Assembly: GCA_013398615.1 (NCBI GenBank)
Contig: VZSR01001459.1
Location: 11,208,020 to 11,272,019 of the forward strand
Direction: 5' to 3'
DNA: 64,000 bases
Source: Brachypodius melanocephalos
Lineage: Eukaryota; Chordata; Aves; Passeriformes; Pycnonotidae
Positions 39,701 through 51,700 of the stretch are shown here, piece after piece. The notes beneath the pieces were generated by a model, which was given only the letters and a program-made list of their open reading frames with translations, did not search any database and was not told the DNA's origin. The number at the start of each line of letters is the position of its first letter. The stretch's first letter is position 1. Position numbers and translations under genes: made by a program.

Positions 39701-42700
39701 AGTCAGGGCCCATGTCCCACCCTGATTCTGCCACTGGCACCTGAACTCTGTCCAAGTCAAAGAGGAGATCAGTACCCGACACTAAAGGTGCAGACCAGGA
39801 GCTGTGCCTGGCTGGGCTCCTGTAACCCCAACAGCTGCTCTGGGCCTGGGTGTGCGGAACTCATGCTGCAGTGCAGACTGAGAGCCAGTGTTGTCCCAGT
39901 CCACCTTGTCCAAACCAGCTCAAACCAGTCTGTGATTTGGGCTCAAAATCACCTTCCTCCTCCTCCTCCTCCTCCCAACAAGTACACAGAGCAAATCTCT
40001 AATTCAAACGAGGACCCAGCCAAGAACATGTTCAAAGACAGACTTCTGTGCTGTTTTCCTGATAACACAAGGATGATATCCTGCACCAAATTATTGCTGT
40101 GCCTGCATCCAGCAGGAAAAAAATCCAATCTCCAAGCAGTTGATGCTCCACCACTACTGAGGTCTAACTACCCTTTGAAAACTGGCAGATCTGATAAAAG
40201 ACATGGAAGGAAGCACCAGGCTCCTGGCAGGAGCTGCTGGCTCAGCAAACACACAGGCAGAATCTCGCCCTGTGCATCACCTGTGCCCAGGCAGCTCTGG
40301 CTCTGCAGGCTGCCCACAGCCCTGGCCTCGTGTCCCTGCCCGTGCAGTGCCCCTGCTGCAGCAAAGGGGTCAGGGCACACGTCCTTGAGGCTCCCAGCTT
40401 CAGCAGCACTCACGAGTTCCTCCAGAGAGGGAAGGAGAAGAAATCCTACCCAGCCCCCTGGGACAGGCAGCAGAAGGTGGTGGAAAGAAGCCAGACTGCC
40501 AGAGCCTCTTCTGCTGCCCCTTTCCTGCTGACTCCATTTCCTGTGGGTTCCATACACTACTGCTTCCTCCTCAGCCACCTTCAGTATCCAGACAGGAAGA
40601 AGGATTTCTCACCCTGTTTTGCTGATTGCAGAGGTCACAGCCTCCTTCCTGGAGGCTGGAGCTGTGCAGGAAAAGGCGACCCCATGCAGGCACGGGGGTC
40701 TGCTCTGCCCCTGTGCCAAGGGCAAGGAGGTGTGGTGGGAGTGGTGCCTCCACAGCCTCCAGCAGCACCACCCACCACACCAGAACAGCTCCACCAGCGC
40801 TTCCAAAACTCTCCTCCCTTGAAGAGCAAGGAGCCACGTGGCCACTCAGAATCCTGGAATCATCAGCAGGAGCAAGGTAAACCTGGCCCCATGAGCCCTG
40901 TTGATCTGAGCCAAAATTACTTAGGGCAGCTTTCTACAAACACCAGAGGTTACTCAAGCACTTTCTCAGTGCTCAGCCTCTTTGCCCCAAATTCCTCTGG
41001 CTCTTTCTGGCATGCAGCACAGCCCCAAAGGCACCATTTGATGTCCATTTCTGCTTTTCGCTGTTAGAATTAGCGTGTCAGAAAATTTCCCAAAAAAGGC
41101 TTTTTCACACCAAACAAGCTCTGCAGTGACAATCTGAAACTAAACAATGCTTCCATGCTGTACTCAAACACTGTGGTTCAGACAGGGCTCCCTACCCACC
41201 CCTCAGAGCCATGTCCTTCATTCCTCAGCATGGGCACTGGGGCCAGGCTGGCAAGTGGGGTGGGGAGAACACGACACCGGCACACTCCGTGGTGGAGCAA
41301 ACACCCACAAGGGAACAGGGAGTTTTATTTCCCCCAAACACCTGTCCAAACCTTCCCAACGCCTTTAGGAACTCATTTACCTTAGAGAAAGTTGCATTGG
41401 CCAGTGGGATCATGATGTTCCGAGACACACCCGTGGGCATTGGCTCCAAAGGTGCAGGTACTATTCGAGGACAGTCAATTTTCTTCTGCTAGGTACAAAA
41501 ATAAGGAAAAAAAGGGGTTAGCTGGGTGCATGCTGAGCATCCTCAGCAACAAGAGAAGAGGGAGCATGAAGATCCTTGATAAGAGTAATTTCACTGGGAA
41601 AGGGTACTGCTGGGTCACCACGTACCTGCACCTCAGCTGCCACTCCGGCTGTGACATGGCCAGAATGACTCTGAAAGGAGGCACTGCCATCTCCAATGGC
41701 AGATCTACCAGTGTGACCCTCTGCCACCCTCTGTAAGCCATGTCCCACCCATTGCATTGCTCACTCCTGCCAGCACCTGCAGAGTCTGTGTTCCAGGGTC
41801 TCCATCCTGCAGAGTGCACAGGCTGCATGTGCATGGAGAGAGGGCAGGAGGAACTACAGGGGCTTCAGTGATGGGGCTGCAGTAGTGGGGCAGCTGCAGT
41901 GAAAGGCTTAAATGAAGCCGAAAAATTATTTTAAAAGGTCATCTGTCTCCCTACTTTTGTTCTCGTTTTAAATTGATGTCTCAGACACTGGAGCTGACTC
42001 AGAGCTCCAGTCTACGTGACAAACCCGTCCTGTTCTCTCATGAGACGGAAATCACACTGCAAAACTACAGCAAAAATGAAGCCAGATTGTGTGCGGCCCC
42101 AGGGTACATCCAGAGTAATGCCTGTGACAGTGGAGCCATTGGGGTAAAAGACAACAAAATACTTGGTCCATTATGCAGAATCATTTGCAGCAGGCAAGAT
42201 TTCCTCTCACTTGCATTAAAGGTTATCTTGCTGTGGCTCCACTGGTGCCAGTGCTGCTGCTGCTGCAAGGAGAGGCTGAGCCTGCCCTCCCAGCGCTAGG
42301 ATGTCTGTTCAGACACATCCATGCAGCTGGACACATCCCTGGGAGCAGACATGCAGCAAGGGGGAGGTTTCTCTCCTGCTCTTCCCAGACCTAGACAGGG
42401 GTCAAGGGAGCTACCTGTAAGTGCCTCTTTGACTGCGGAAAAAATGTTTCACTTTTGTCAGGACACTCATCTAACCATACATAGTCGGTGCTGCCTAAAC
42501 AAAGAGATTAAATAACAGAGATGAACGTGGTAAGGGATGCAAAACAGCAAAGAAAACAACTGGGGAGAGATTTCAGTCCCAAACCTCTTCCAAGGGAATA
42601 AAAAGAGCTCAAATAAAACCAGCACAGCTACAATTTCAGGCAAAACCTCCCCTGGCCTGGTGAGTCCTTGCATGTCACCAGAGCTCGCAGAGCTTCCCAG

Positions 42701-45700
42701 AGAAATACACTTTGGAGGACTGATTAACCTGTCATCTTGCAGCCCCTTCTCCTGCTGTTCACCAGACATAAAGCTTCCAGCTGACTCTATCCTTCACATC
42801 TGGATCAGAGGGAAGGGGCAGAATGTCCAAGAGGCTGTGGGTGGAGCCGGTGCGATGCAGCTTTCCCTGCAGAGCCATGCTCAGGTGCCAGCAATGGTTT
42901 ATTTACCAAAAGCTCCAACTACACAACGAAAGCACTGTGTTTCCAGGGCTACAGAGCACCTCTCCTGCAGCTGCTCACCAGATCAGCAGGAGGCACAGAG
43001 AGAAAACAAACATGCCCAAGCAGGTCAGCCTCCAGCCCAACTGTACCTCTGGAGCAGGAGATCCAAGGAGATGAAGTTCGTCCTTTGCTAAACAAGCACT
43101 AACCCAGAGCAGTCCCCAGGTGACCACAGCCCTGATGTCACCCAGTGTCACTGTTGAGACTGACACCCCCAGGTCCCTGGCACGAGCAGCACACACAGCA
43201 CAAGCACCCACTGCCCCAACAGCCACCGTGTGCCTGACCCACTGTGGGCTCCACCAGGCCCTGGCACAGGACAGACACCCAACAGGAGCAACCATCAGGA
43301 TGGTTTTAAACTTCCCAGCACCCATCCGGACAGGCAGAGAAAATGCCAGACACTGAAACCTGTGAAGTGGACAAAGAAGTGGATGCTTCTCCCAAACACC
43401 TCGGTATGCACAGGCAGGCACAGTCGAACCCAACACGCTGCCCTGTGCTGCTGGGAGCTGCCACCTGGCAGGGGCTTTTCCATCCCCGTTTCCCAGGGAT
43501 TTACAAAATCTAGAGCTGTACATGGTGGCCTTGTCTCCACCCCTATGTCCTGCACTCACAGTCACCCACCTCCTCCCCACTGGAGAAGAGTGGATGCCAG
43601 GGCTCAGCCTGACAGTGAGAGTGGGACACCTGACATGGGGCCAAACTGCTCTCGATGATGAGCATGGGCAACACAGGAGACCTGAGTTAAGAGCAGAGCA
43701 CCAGTGCAAAAGGAATATTCCATTTACAGTGTAAAAGCTTGGCTTGGACCTAGAGTGGATTGATTGCTATATGGCCCATTTTATTTAAATTAACTTCAAT
43801 TTAAATTTCAGTAGTAGGAACACTCTGATCCTTTGGGTATTAAAGCTGCAGTTTGGAAAGGGGTGATTTTCTCCTCTGGATGAGCATCCCAGTGGTGCTC
43901 CAGCAAGTTATTAACATACAGCAACCTTGAGTCAAAGCTAAGGGAATGGTGGAGCATTGCTGCTTCTCCTTGTACTGAAACCCAGGTGGCCCAGGATGTG
44001 GAGAAGGAGTGGCATTGCTCCAGGTATGAGAAGTTATGGAAAGCCAAGAGATGGAGTCCACAGGAGGCACAACAGCTAAATCCTTGAGCCAGCTGCCAGC
44101 CTCCTGGGCATGGCACAGCATGGTGGGGCACGGTGCAGCCACAGCTTACCCACCCACACACACACATCCCCTCCTAAACACCAGCTGAGGAGGGTGTCCC
44201 AGCCCCAGCAGAGCCCAAGCCACAGAATCACAGAATATGTAGGTTGGAAGAGACCTTCAAGATCATCGGGTCCAACCCAGCCCTAACACCTCAACTAGAT
44301 CATGGCACCGAGTGCCACATTCAGTCTGTTTTTAAACACATCCAGGGACGGTGACTCCACCACCTCCCCGGGCAGACTATTCCAGTATTGAATCACTCTC
44401 TCAGCGAAAAACTTCTTCCTAATATCCAACCAGTCAGAGAGTGCCAGCCACTGCTGGAGGAGGCTCAGAGCAGTTTAGGGAGCCTCACCTCCATCTGCAG
44501 CACATCCTCACACTGGGAGTGGTTGGAGACGCAGCTGTACGCAGAGGGGCACCAGTGGCACTTCCACCTGGCCGAGAGGCAGCTGGTGCACCTGAAATGG
44601 CAAAGGCAAGATGAGAAGAGCAGAATATAGGTTGCTCAGAGGGGCCACACCTCAGCCCTGCAACTCATCTTCACACTGTTCAGTCTTTAATGGTGCCTAG
44701 AAAAACCCAGGGCAGGTGCTGGATTTCCTTCTCCTCTCCCTGGGAGCTGGCAAGGGATGTGGCCAGAGCCCATCACCCCCAGGCATCCCTGCCTGGCTTC
44801 AGGCCACAGCAGACTGAGAGTCACCTCTCCCTGCTTAACAAAAAATGTTTTTCTCCAAAAAAATGCTCTTTCCCCTCATCTGTCTCTCTGAGGAGCCTGG
44901 CATGCTAGACCTGACTAAGACTACCCCTGCTGTTTACACAGACATGGGATTGCTGGTGGGCTCTGTGGTCAGGTCCTGCTGTTATGCTCCTGAGAGGTGG
45001 ATGAATTTCAGTGTGAGCCACTAGAGCCCCCTCAAGCTGATGGGGATATGTGACTGCTCCCACCCAGGGCTGGAAGGACCAAGGGAGAATGACCCTCCCT
45101 TCCCCAACGCCCCACAGATGCCCCCACAGATTGCTGGGGAGGCCACCTCTGCTGCTGAAGGGTTAACAGAACAAGCTTTATATTAAAATATTATTCATGT
45201 TTAAAAGAAACCCAACATGTCCAGATGGCTTGAGGACCCTTCTCTGGTATCACATCTCCCATGATCCTGCCAAATCCTGCCCAGGACCCCAGCTGCCTAC
45301 TGGCAGGAGCTGTGCTCCCCCATTAACCCCACAACTTGTCCAGTTTTGTGCTGGCACCCTCCCAGGTTCAAACTGTCCGGCCTTTGTCACCCAGTGCCAC
45401 CCACCCAGACCCTGTCACCACCTGCCCACGGTGGCTCTGCTGCCTGCACACCGGGGTCACTTACGCTCTCTTCGGGTAAATGTTTCCAATCCTTTTGCAA
45501 TCATAGATGGTGAAATTGGCCCGGATAATGTTTTTGTTGTTGACCCGGAGAGAAGTTTCAACAACCACGTGGTCTGCAAAAATCAAGCCAAAGAACATTG
45601 GGTTGCAACAGCCCCTTGCTCACACCCACACTCAGTAGACAAGAGAGACCCTTGGGAAAACAAGGGCTAAATCTGATGTGTTTTCTCTAGGGCTTCCTCC

Positions 45701-48700
45701 AAGCTGCATTTCAAAACTTGGACCAGTCATCCTTTCTCCTCTGACCTTCAACTCTTCTCTCTTAAATCAGCACTTTACATTACTCTCACAGAAAATAACG
45801 TTGACTTTCAGCACAAAATTCCAGCATGTTATGCAAGTGTTAATTAACAGATTTAATTATTGTCTTCACATACAGTTGGTGCTAAATTATAATTTGTAAA
45901 ATGTGGTAATTAAAACATGTTAGTTATCGTGTTTTAAAATCCCGCTCGCTTTCCCTGTGCCAACAAACCTACAGAGAGCGGAAATCCATTTTTTGGGTGC
46001 TCAACATACCATACTACCCCCCTCCGCCCCGAGAATTGCCTGATTTTTTTTTCTTTGCAATTTTGCCATATAAGCACCAGGGAGAAGAAACAATGCCTCT
46101 TTCAGAATACAGACAATAAATCAGCACACTGGATTCCAGAAATTCATTTGGACACTGCTGTAACCAACAATACAGGGTAGTTAATGATCTCCCATTCTTT
46201 GGATGGTTTGGGAGAAAAGCAACGCAGCTTTACAAATAGGCCTAGGAAAAGTGGAATTTTCAAAAAGACTAGCTAATTCTCCCCTTACTGAAGTCAGCCA
46301 TCTTCAATAGCACACTCACTCCAGGCTTGAAGGATGAAAATTCAACAAGCACTCAAGTCTGGACTGGAGCATCAAACTTCTCCAAAGGCACCGAGAGGGG
46401 CTGACTCCACGGCTAAGCAGCCAGTTCAGATCTGGTCAGCTCAGCCAGCAGCTCAGCTGACTTCAGCCTCATCTCCTCTGGAGGCAGCTCCATTGAGCCT
46501 CGAGACAGGCATCCCCTTCGGCACCATGGGAAAACAGGGGACACTGGACACCTCTGTCTGGCTTTTGATTGCAATATGGGGGCTAAGAGTTCCTGAGCTT
46601 CCTCCAGAACTTCTCCTGAAAGGCAGTGTGTGTTTGGGAGGGAAATTAAACAAAGCAATTGAAAATACCAGTATAAAATAAACTGCATTATTTGCCCAGG
46701 GCTAAACTGTTTTGGGCTTAGTACATACTAAATCTAAAGCAGAAGCTCAAACCAGATAAAAATAAGTACATGAACAGCCATTTAAATTCTCACGTTTAAA
46801 CCAAAAATTGATAAATTTGAAATACTATCAATCCATGTAAAGATGGTGGAACTCCTACACTTCGGAGTCATGTGCCCTGTAAAACAGAAGCAGATTCGGG
46901 CTTTTTTTCCCTGTACACATTAACTGCACATATAAATAAAAAATAAATAAAGCCTATTAAAAACTATGTCCATAAAAGTGGTTAGAAGGAACGAGCTTGT
47001 TTGCCTCTACATACCTTGGTCATCAGGAAACACTGGATATTTCTCACGTGGAAGCAAACTGCAATAAATAAACTGGTTTACATAATCCCCAGCGACTCTG
47101 GCTACCGTGTGGATGTTGTTTCCATAGTCACATGAAATATTTGTTCCATTCAGGTTTGGGATAGTTCCATTTATTTGTATTATCAGAGCCTATATTAAGA
47201 CAAAAAAAGTCAGCTATTATCACAGAAAATTATATTTAGAAATTGTCAACATTTTAGAAGCTTTTCAGAGGTAGGCAACTCCAAAACAAGCCCACAGACA
47301 GGGTCTGTCTTGAAATAAAAAATATTTTGATGAAAGCCTTTAAAATATAATTAAAATACTTGAAAATAGCAACAACACAAATCCAGGAAATAGGTTCTCA
47401 GCTGTCTGCAGCTGACTGTATTTGAAATTTTGCGACCCTCTGGTGTGCGTTTGGTGCAGCAGCTCTGGTGTTTTTTGCCTGCAGGCTCGGCTCTAGGTGA
47501 CGTTTGCCTACAGACCTGGCATCCAGCCGGCTCGGGGGAGCAGCTGGTCACCCCCAGCTCCCTGAGAGCCTTGGGCTGGTGCAGCAGCACACAGCAGAGC
47601 CCAGCATCCCTGTGACCCACAGCCAAGGCACGGGGAGCTGTGCTGCCCCACGGGAGGAGCACGGAGGGTTACCCACCCCGGGAGCAGGCAGGGCCCCACG
47701 GACACTGCCGGGGATGGAACTGGAATTGGCATCAAACGCACCGGGTTCTCTTTGTCAATGTTGATCTCAGGCTCCAGGATGGTCATGGAAGGGCACTGCT
47801 GCACTCCCTCGCTCACACTCGCCCAGAAGTTGGCCCCTGTGATGTTGGTGCACTCGTGCTGCAGAGAACACCTGCAACAAACAGAGGAACAGCTCGTGGT
47901 TGATGAGTTTTAAAAACAGGTGATAAAAAATGTTGAATTCCTTGTGAGGGAAGCTCCTGAGAAAATCTTGTGTCTGTATCTTGTTCCTTCATCCATGCAG
48001 TTAAGCCTTAACATTTGCTGCTATGTTTAAAGTGTCTGCTTGTCATGATAGAAACATGTACCCCCACAGCACCAGTGGAGCAGCAGGATTGAGGAAGGCA
48101 GGAAAAGGCCAGGCTGAACCCAAACTCTGGAGAAGAGGGTGACATTTTGTTCGACACGTTCAGTTTGCAAATGTGGAATCTAATTTTGAACATCCCCTTT
48201 TGCATGTGATTGTCTTCTACTGATAGATGAGATCTGCAGGGGCAAAAGATGGACAGGGTGCAGGTTCTCCCATGGCTTGACACCTGCAAGCGATTCTTTG
48301 CACTGGCAGCTGCCTGTGGCATGACAATGCAGCTATGGTGAAATCTTGTCTCTGAAAAACATCCCAACCCTTTGGGCCAGATGGAACTGTTTTTAACAGC
48401 ATGTATTTTCTAAGGGATGGGAAAAGACTGTTGGTAGTGTGACTGTGGGGAAATACAAAAGGCACCAGAAATTCTTGCCCAGGTTTGAGGGCCAAAGCAC
48501 GCGGCTGGTCCTACCTGGTCTCCATGGTGCACCACCCGCAGTAGGCGTCAGCGGCGGCCAGGCACTCCGTGCACGTCGAGTACTGGCTGCAGGCAGCCAC
48601 CTTCACTCGGGTCATCTGCACAACAAGAGCACAGCTGCTCCCAAACCGTCACAGCCCCCCAGGAACACCCGCCCGGCTTGTGCAGCTGGAGACAAGGCAC

Positions 48701-51700
48701 CGGCACCTCAGGCTGCGACACCTTACCCTGGAGCAAGCTCACCCAGCACACCACAGGAGCAGACCCTGGCACAGTTTGGAAGCTGGAGCTGTGCCATGCC
48801 AGCACGGGGATGAGCCCAAGAAGCTGCCCACTGGGGGCCCCGGAGCCTGTCCAAGCCAGGGGCTACGAGCCCCGAGACAAGAAGGATGCCCTAGGGCTTG
48901 GGAAGCCACAGGGTTTGCAGCCAGCTGAGCTGAGCTGGGCTGAGCTGTTCCTTTTCAGCTGAAGCCATGGCAGGAGCCGTGTGATGACCAGGTTACAGTG
49001 TGACTCTGCACCTTTCAGAGGTGTCAGATGAACACAGCTTCACTGCTTGTCCCTCTCTGTGAAAAGCTCTCACCCAGACCTGCAGAGAGCTCCTCTCAAG
49101 ATAGAGCCCAGCACTCTCTGGCTGTTTACACAAAGATCAGAAAGCATCACCACTCTAGAAACCTTGATTTGTAAAAAAATTAAAGTACCTCTGGGGACTC
49201 ACTTGGCAGGAGCAGTTGGAAGTGAAAGCATGTGTTGGTTTCTGCTCTCTCCTCCTTTGATCTCTAAACATTTGGGAAGGAAACCTGAGTGGTTTGGAGC
49301 AGTGGGGACTGCAAATGTGAGGTGCCAAGAGCCCTGAGCTCCCAGCAAACAAACACACTCCAGGCTGTGGGCTCCTTGGCCAGAGCCCCACCTCACTCAC
49401 AGCACCTCGCTGCTCCCCAGCCCTGTGGGGCTCAGCAATCTCACCCCAACCCTCTCAAGCTCCTGGGGAGCTTCCCAGGATGCTAACTCCACCTAAGAAA
49501 AATTAACTCATCAGATTTATTGGAAAAGAAGCAGTCAGAGGAGGCACCACAAGTGCCACAGCAGTTGTTCGATCAGCCTGAGCAGAGGGCACAGCCCAGC
49601 CAGGGGCTGAGATGAGACAGTCAGAGCCATCAGCTAAAGAGGCGTCCTGGGAGGGGTCTGAGAAACGATAATGACCAATATTCAGGGAATTAGAGCTTGG
49701 AAAATACAAATGCAACATGTAACATTTGTGGTTGTGCATCTGTTTTGACAGATTAAAATGTAATTCAGGACAAACCATCAGTGCCTGAAGCACTCAGCTC
49801 TCATCTTCCTACTCTGTTAACTTGACGGAGATGGGACCGCCTGTCTGTACCTGCTGCGGCTCTCCTGGTCTCTGCAGAGCCCTCCTGCCAAGCACTGAGC
49901 AGAAACCTCCCCAGGGACCACTTCTGACAGGCAGGCTTTTTGTCTGTAGGATCTCCTAAAAGCCTTCACAAAGGCCATGTACTGTCATTTTGGGGTTTCT
50001 GTACAGGAAAAACCTTTGCTTATTTCTGCATTCCCTGCAATCGGTTTCAGTATCTTTCACTCTTCTTTTTACCTGGCCACCACAAATACCTGATAAGCTG
50101 GGCTACATGGTGTTATAACCCAGAAAGCCCAGTGACAGCCAAAGCTCTGAACATCTTGGCTCTCACTATTATTCTTAAAGAAAATCTTACTGTCCCTTTC
50201 CACTCCCAGCTCTGAGCTAAATCAAATGTATGCTGTTGCTCCAAGAACTGTTTTGTTGAAGACTGAAGATCTCACCTGGTAAGAGGTCATCAGGTAGAGG
50301 TAGGTGGGATCAGAAGGGTCAAATTGCATGATGGGATGGACAGGCTCTCCGTAAGCCACCGAAATGGATCTCCTGCTGATAACCTCCATTGTACTGTCCA
50401 GGTTAACCTGTAGAGAGAAGAGGCCACTCACTGAGACCATTTTCAAACACTAAGGGGAGAACATTATCTCTCCTTGGTTATAAATAAAAACCAAAGTTGT
50501 ATACAGTGGTGCCCCAGGTTGTCAAGCACTGTGAATCTCTGCACACTTTGCAGGCTGCACACATGGAGCTTTTCCTGGAGAGTCAGCTCTGTGTCACTGG
50601 GCAGGCATGGGATGGCCCAGAAAGCACCAGCCTTGCTCAGAGATGCAGGACCCTCGTGTCCCTGGTCCCTCTGAGGGGCTGCCTCTGGAAAATGTCTGAT
50701 TGGAGGTTCTAGCCCTGCCCAGCTGCATCCAACAGGCACAGCAGCGTTTGTGTCACCCCCATGCAAGCGGCACCAGCCTTCAGGCCTCATCACATACACA
50801 TTCTGTACAGAGAACACTGAGTTTCCAAAACTTAATGAAAAACAGTGAAAATCAGCAACAGGGCTGTACAGCATGGCATCTCCTGCTCCCCGCATATTTG
50901 ATAAATAAGTGTCATCACTCTCAACCAGAAGATGCTTCTATCCCTGCTGACTCCAGGAGACCACGGCAGCTGCCACAAGAATGCCAAGTCCTACCTTGCC
51001 TCATGAATCACCAGCCAAGGCGCTGGCAGTGATGGAGGAGGCTGCACAGCATCACCCTGCCTTTCAGTTCTCTGAATGTCTTGGCATTTGACTCGAAAAT
51101 TCAGTAAATTAAATGTGGCATTGCTGAGAGGAAATAACAATGGGGCTACACAATTCCTTGTGACAGTCACTTTTCAGCTTAAAACAGAAAGGGAATAAGG
51201 AAAACTCTTGCCTCCTTACTAGCAAGGGAAGGCAATAATTTTCATGACCAAGTGTGTCTCTGTTCTCTAAATGTAAATTAATTAATTAACATAGGTTAAT
51301 TAATTCTTACACTAGAGCAGCACTGACACACTCCAGTATGAAAGCACAGGCTCAGGCTTCTCTCTGCTAAGAAACATATGCAAGCACTGAGAGCTATGCA
51401 GAAAATGTAGGGAACTATCACTGTGTCCTTTTTAAAAGCTGGCTAGCCAGAAGCTAAATTACTTCCTTGGGATCACCCAAGATGTCCATGAACTGAGCCC
51501 TGACATTCTCCACCGCATCCTCTCTCCCTCGCTGCTGAGATGTGCTCCATGTGTGGCTGTTTACAGACACCTGTGCCTGGGTCCCTCTGCCTCCTGGACA
51601 CATTCACCTGCACCCTCTTCACATAGGCAATTTCCATGGATCCCAGGGGGCTGCAGGCTCCGGGGGAAAGCCCCCACAGCAGCACAAAGGGGCAGTGACC

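Larger units (their letters stand above)
38705..41380 (-). other. PLXND1: Introns 9-10
   Basis: 38705-39546 and 39637-41380. Intron 9 carries a (TCC)n microsatellite at 39956-39976. The + strand open frames over 39662-41067 are long (up to 289 codons) but compositionally odd, with no domain; rejected. Confidence 0.6.
41486..44488 (-). other. PLXND1: Intron 8, with cassette-exon candidate and CR1
   Basis: 3 kb. Contains an 80-nt exon-like segment (42415-42494), a minus-strand open frame of 244 codons at 42975-43709 without domain signals, an AT-rich patch at 43770-43810, a CA-run at 44150-44166 and a CR1 copy at 44221-44431. Confidence 0.6.
47190..50275 (-). other. PLXND1: Introns 3-5
   Basis: 47190-47741, 47872-48514 and 48616-50275. 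A short GAGCT-type pentamer run lies at 48922-48950 in intron 3. Nothing else recognised. Confidence 0.6.

Noticed and set aside
39662..40531. 289-codon + strand open frame
   Set aside because: Lies in intron 9 antisense to PLXND1, overlaps other open frames, has Ser/Pro/Leu-rich composition and no domain or splice context.
42415..42494. Using this segment as a constitutive exon
   Set aside because: The direct exon 8-9 join gives the length and DCPR spacing expected of plexin D1, so it is kept only as a speculative cassette.
42975..43709. 244-codon minus-strand open frame in intron 8
   Set aside because: No recognisable domain; not needed for exon 8-9 joining; a competing open frame covers the other strand.
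48922..48950. GAGCT/GGGCT run resembling immunoglobulin switch DNA
   Set aside because: Only about four pentamers in a PLXND1 intron; not a switch region.
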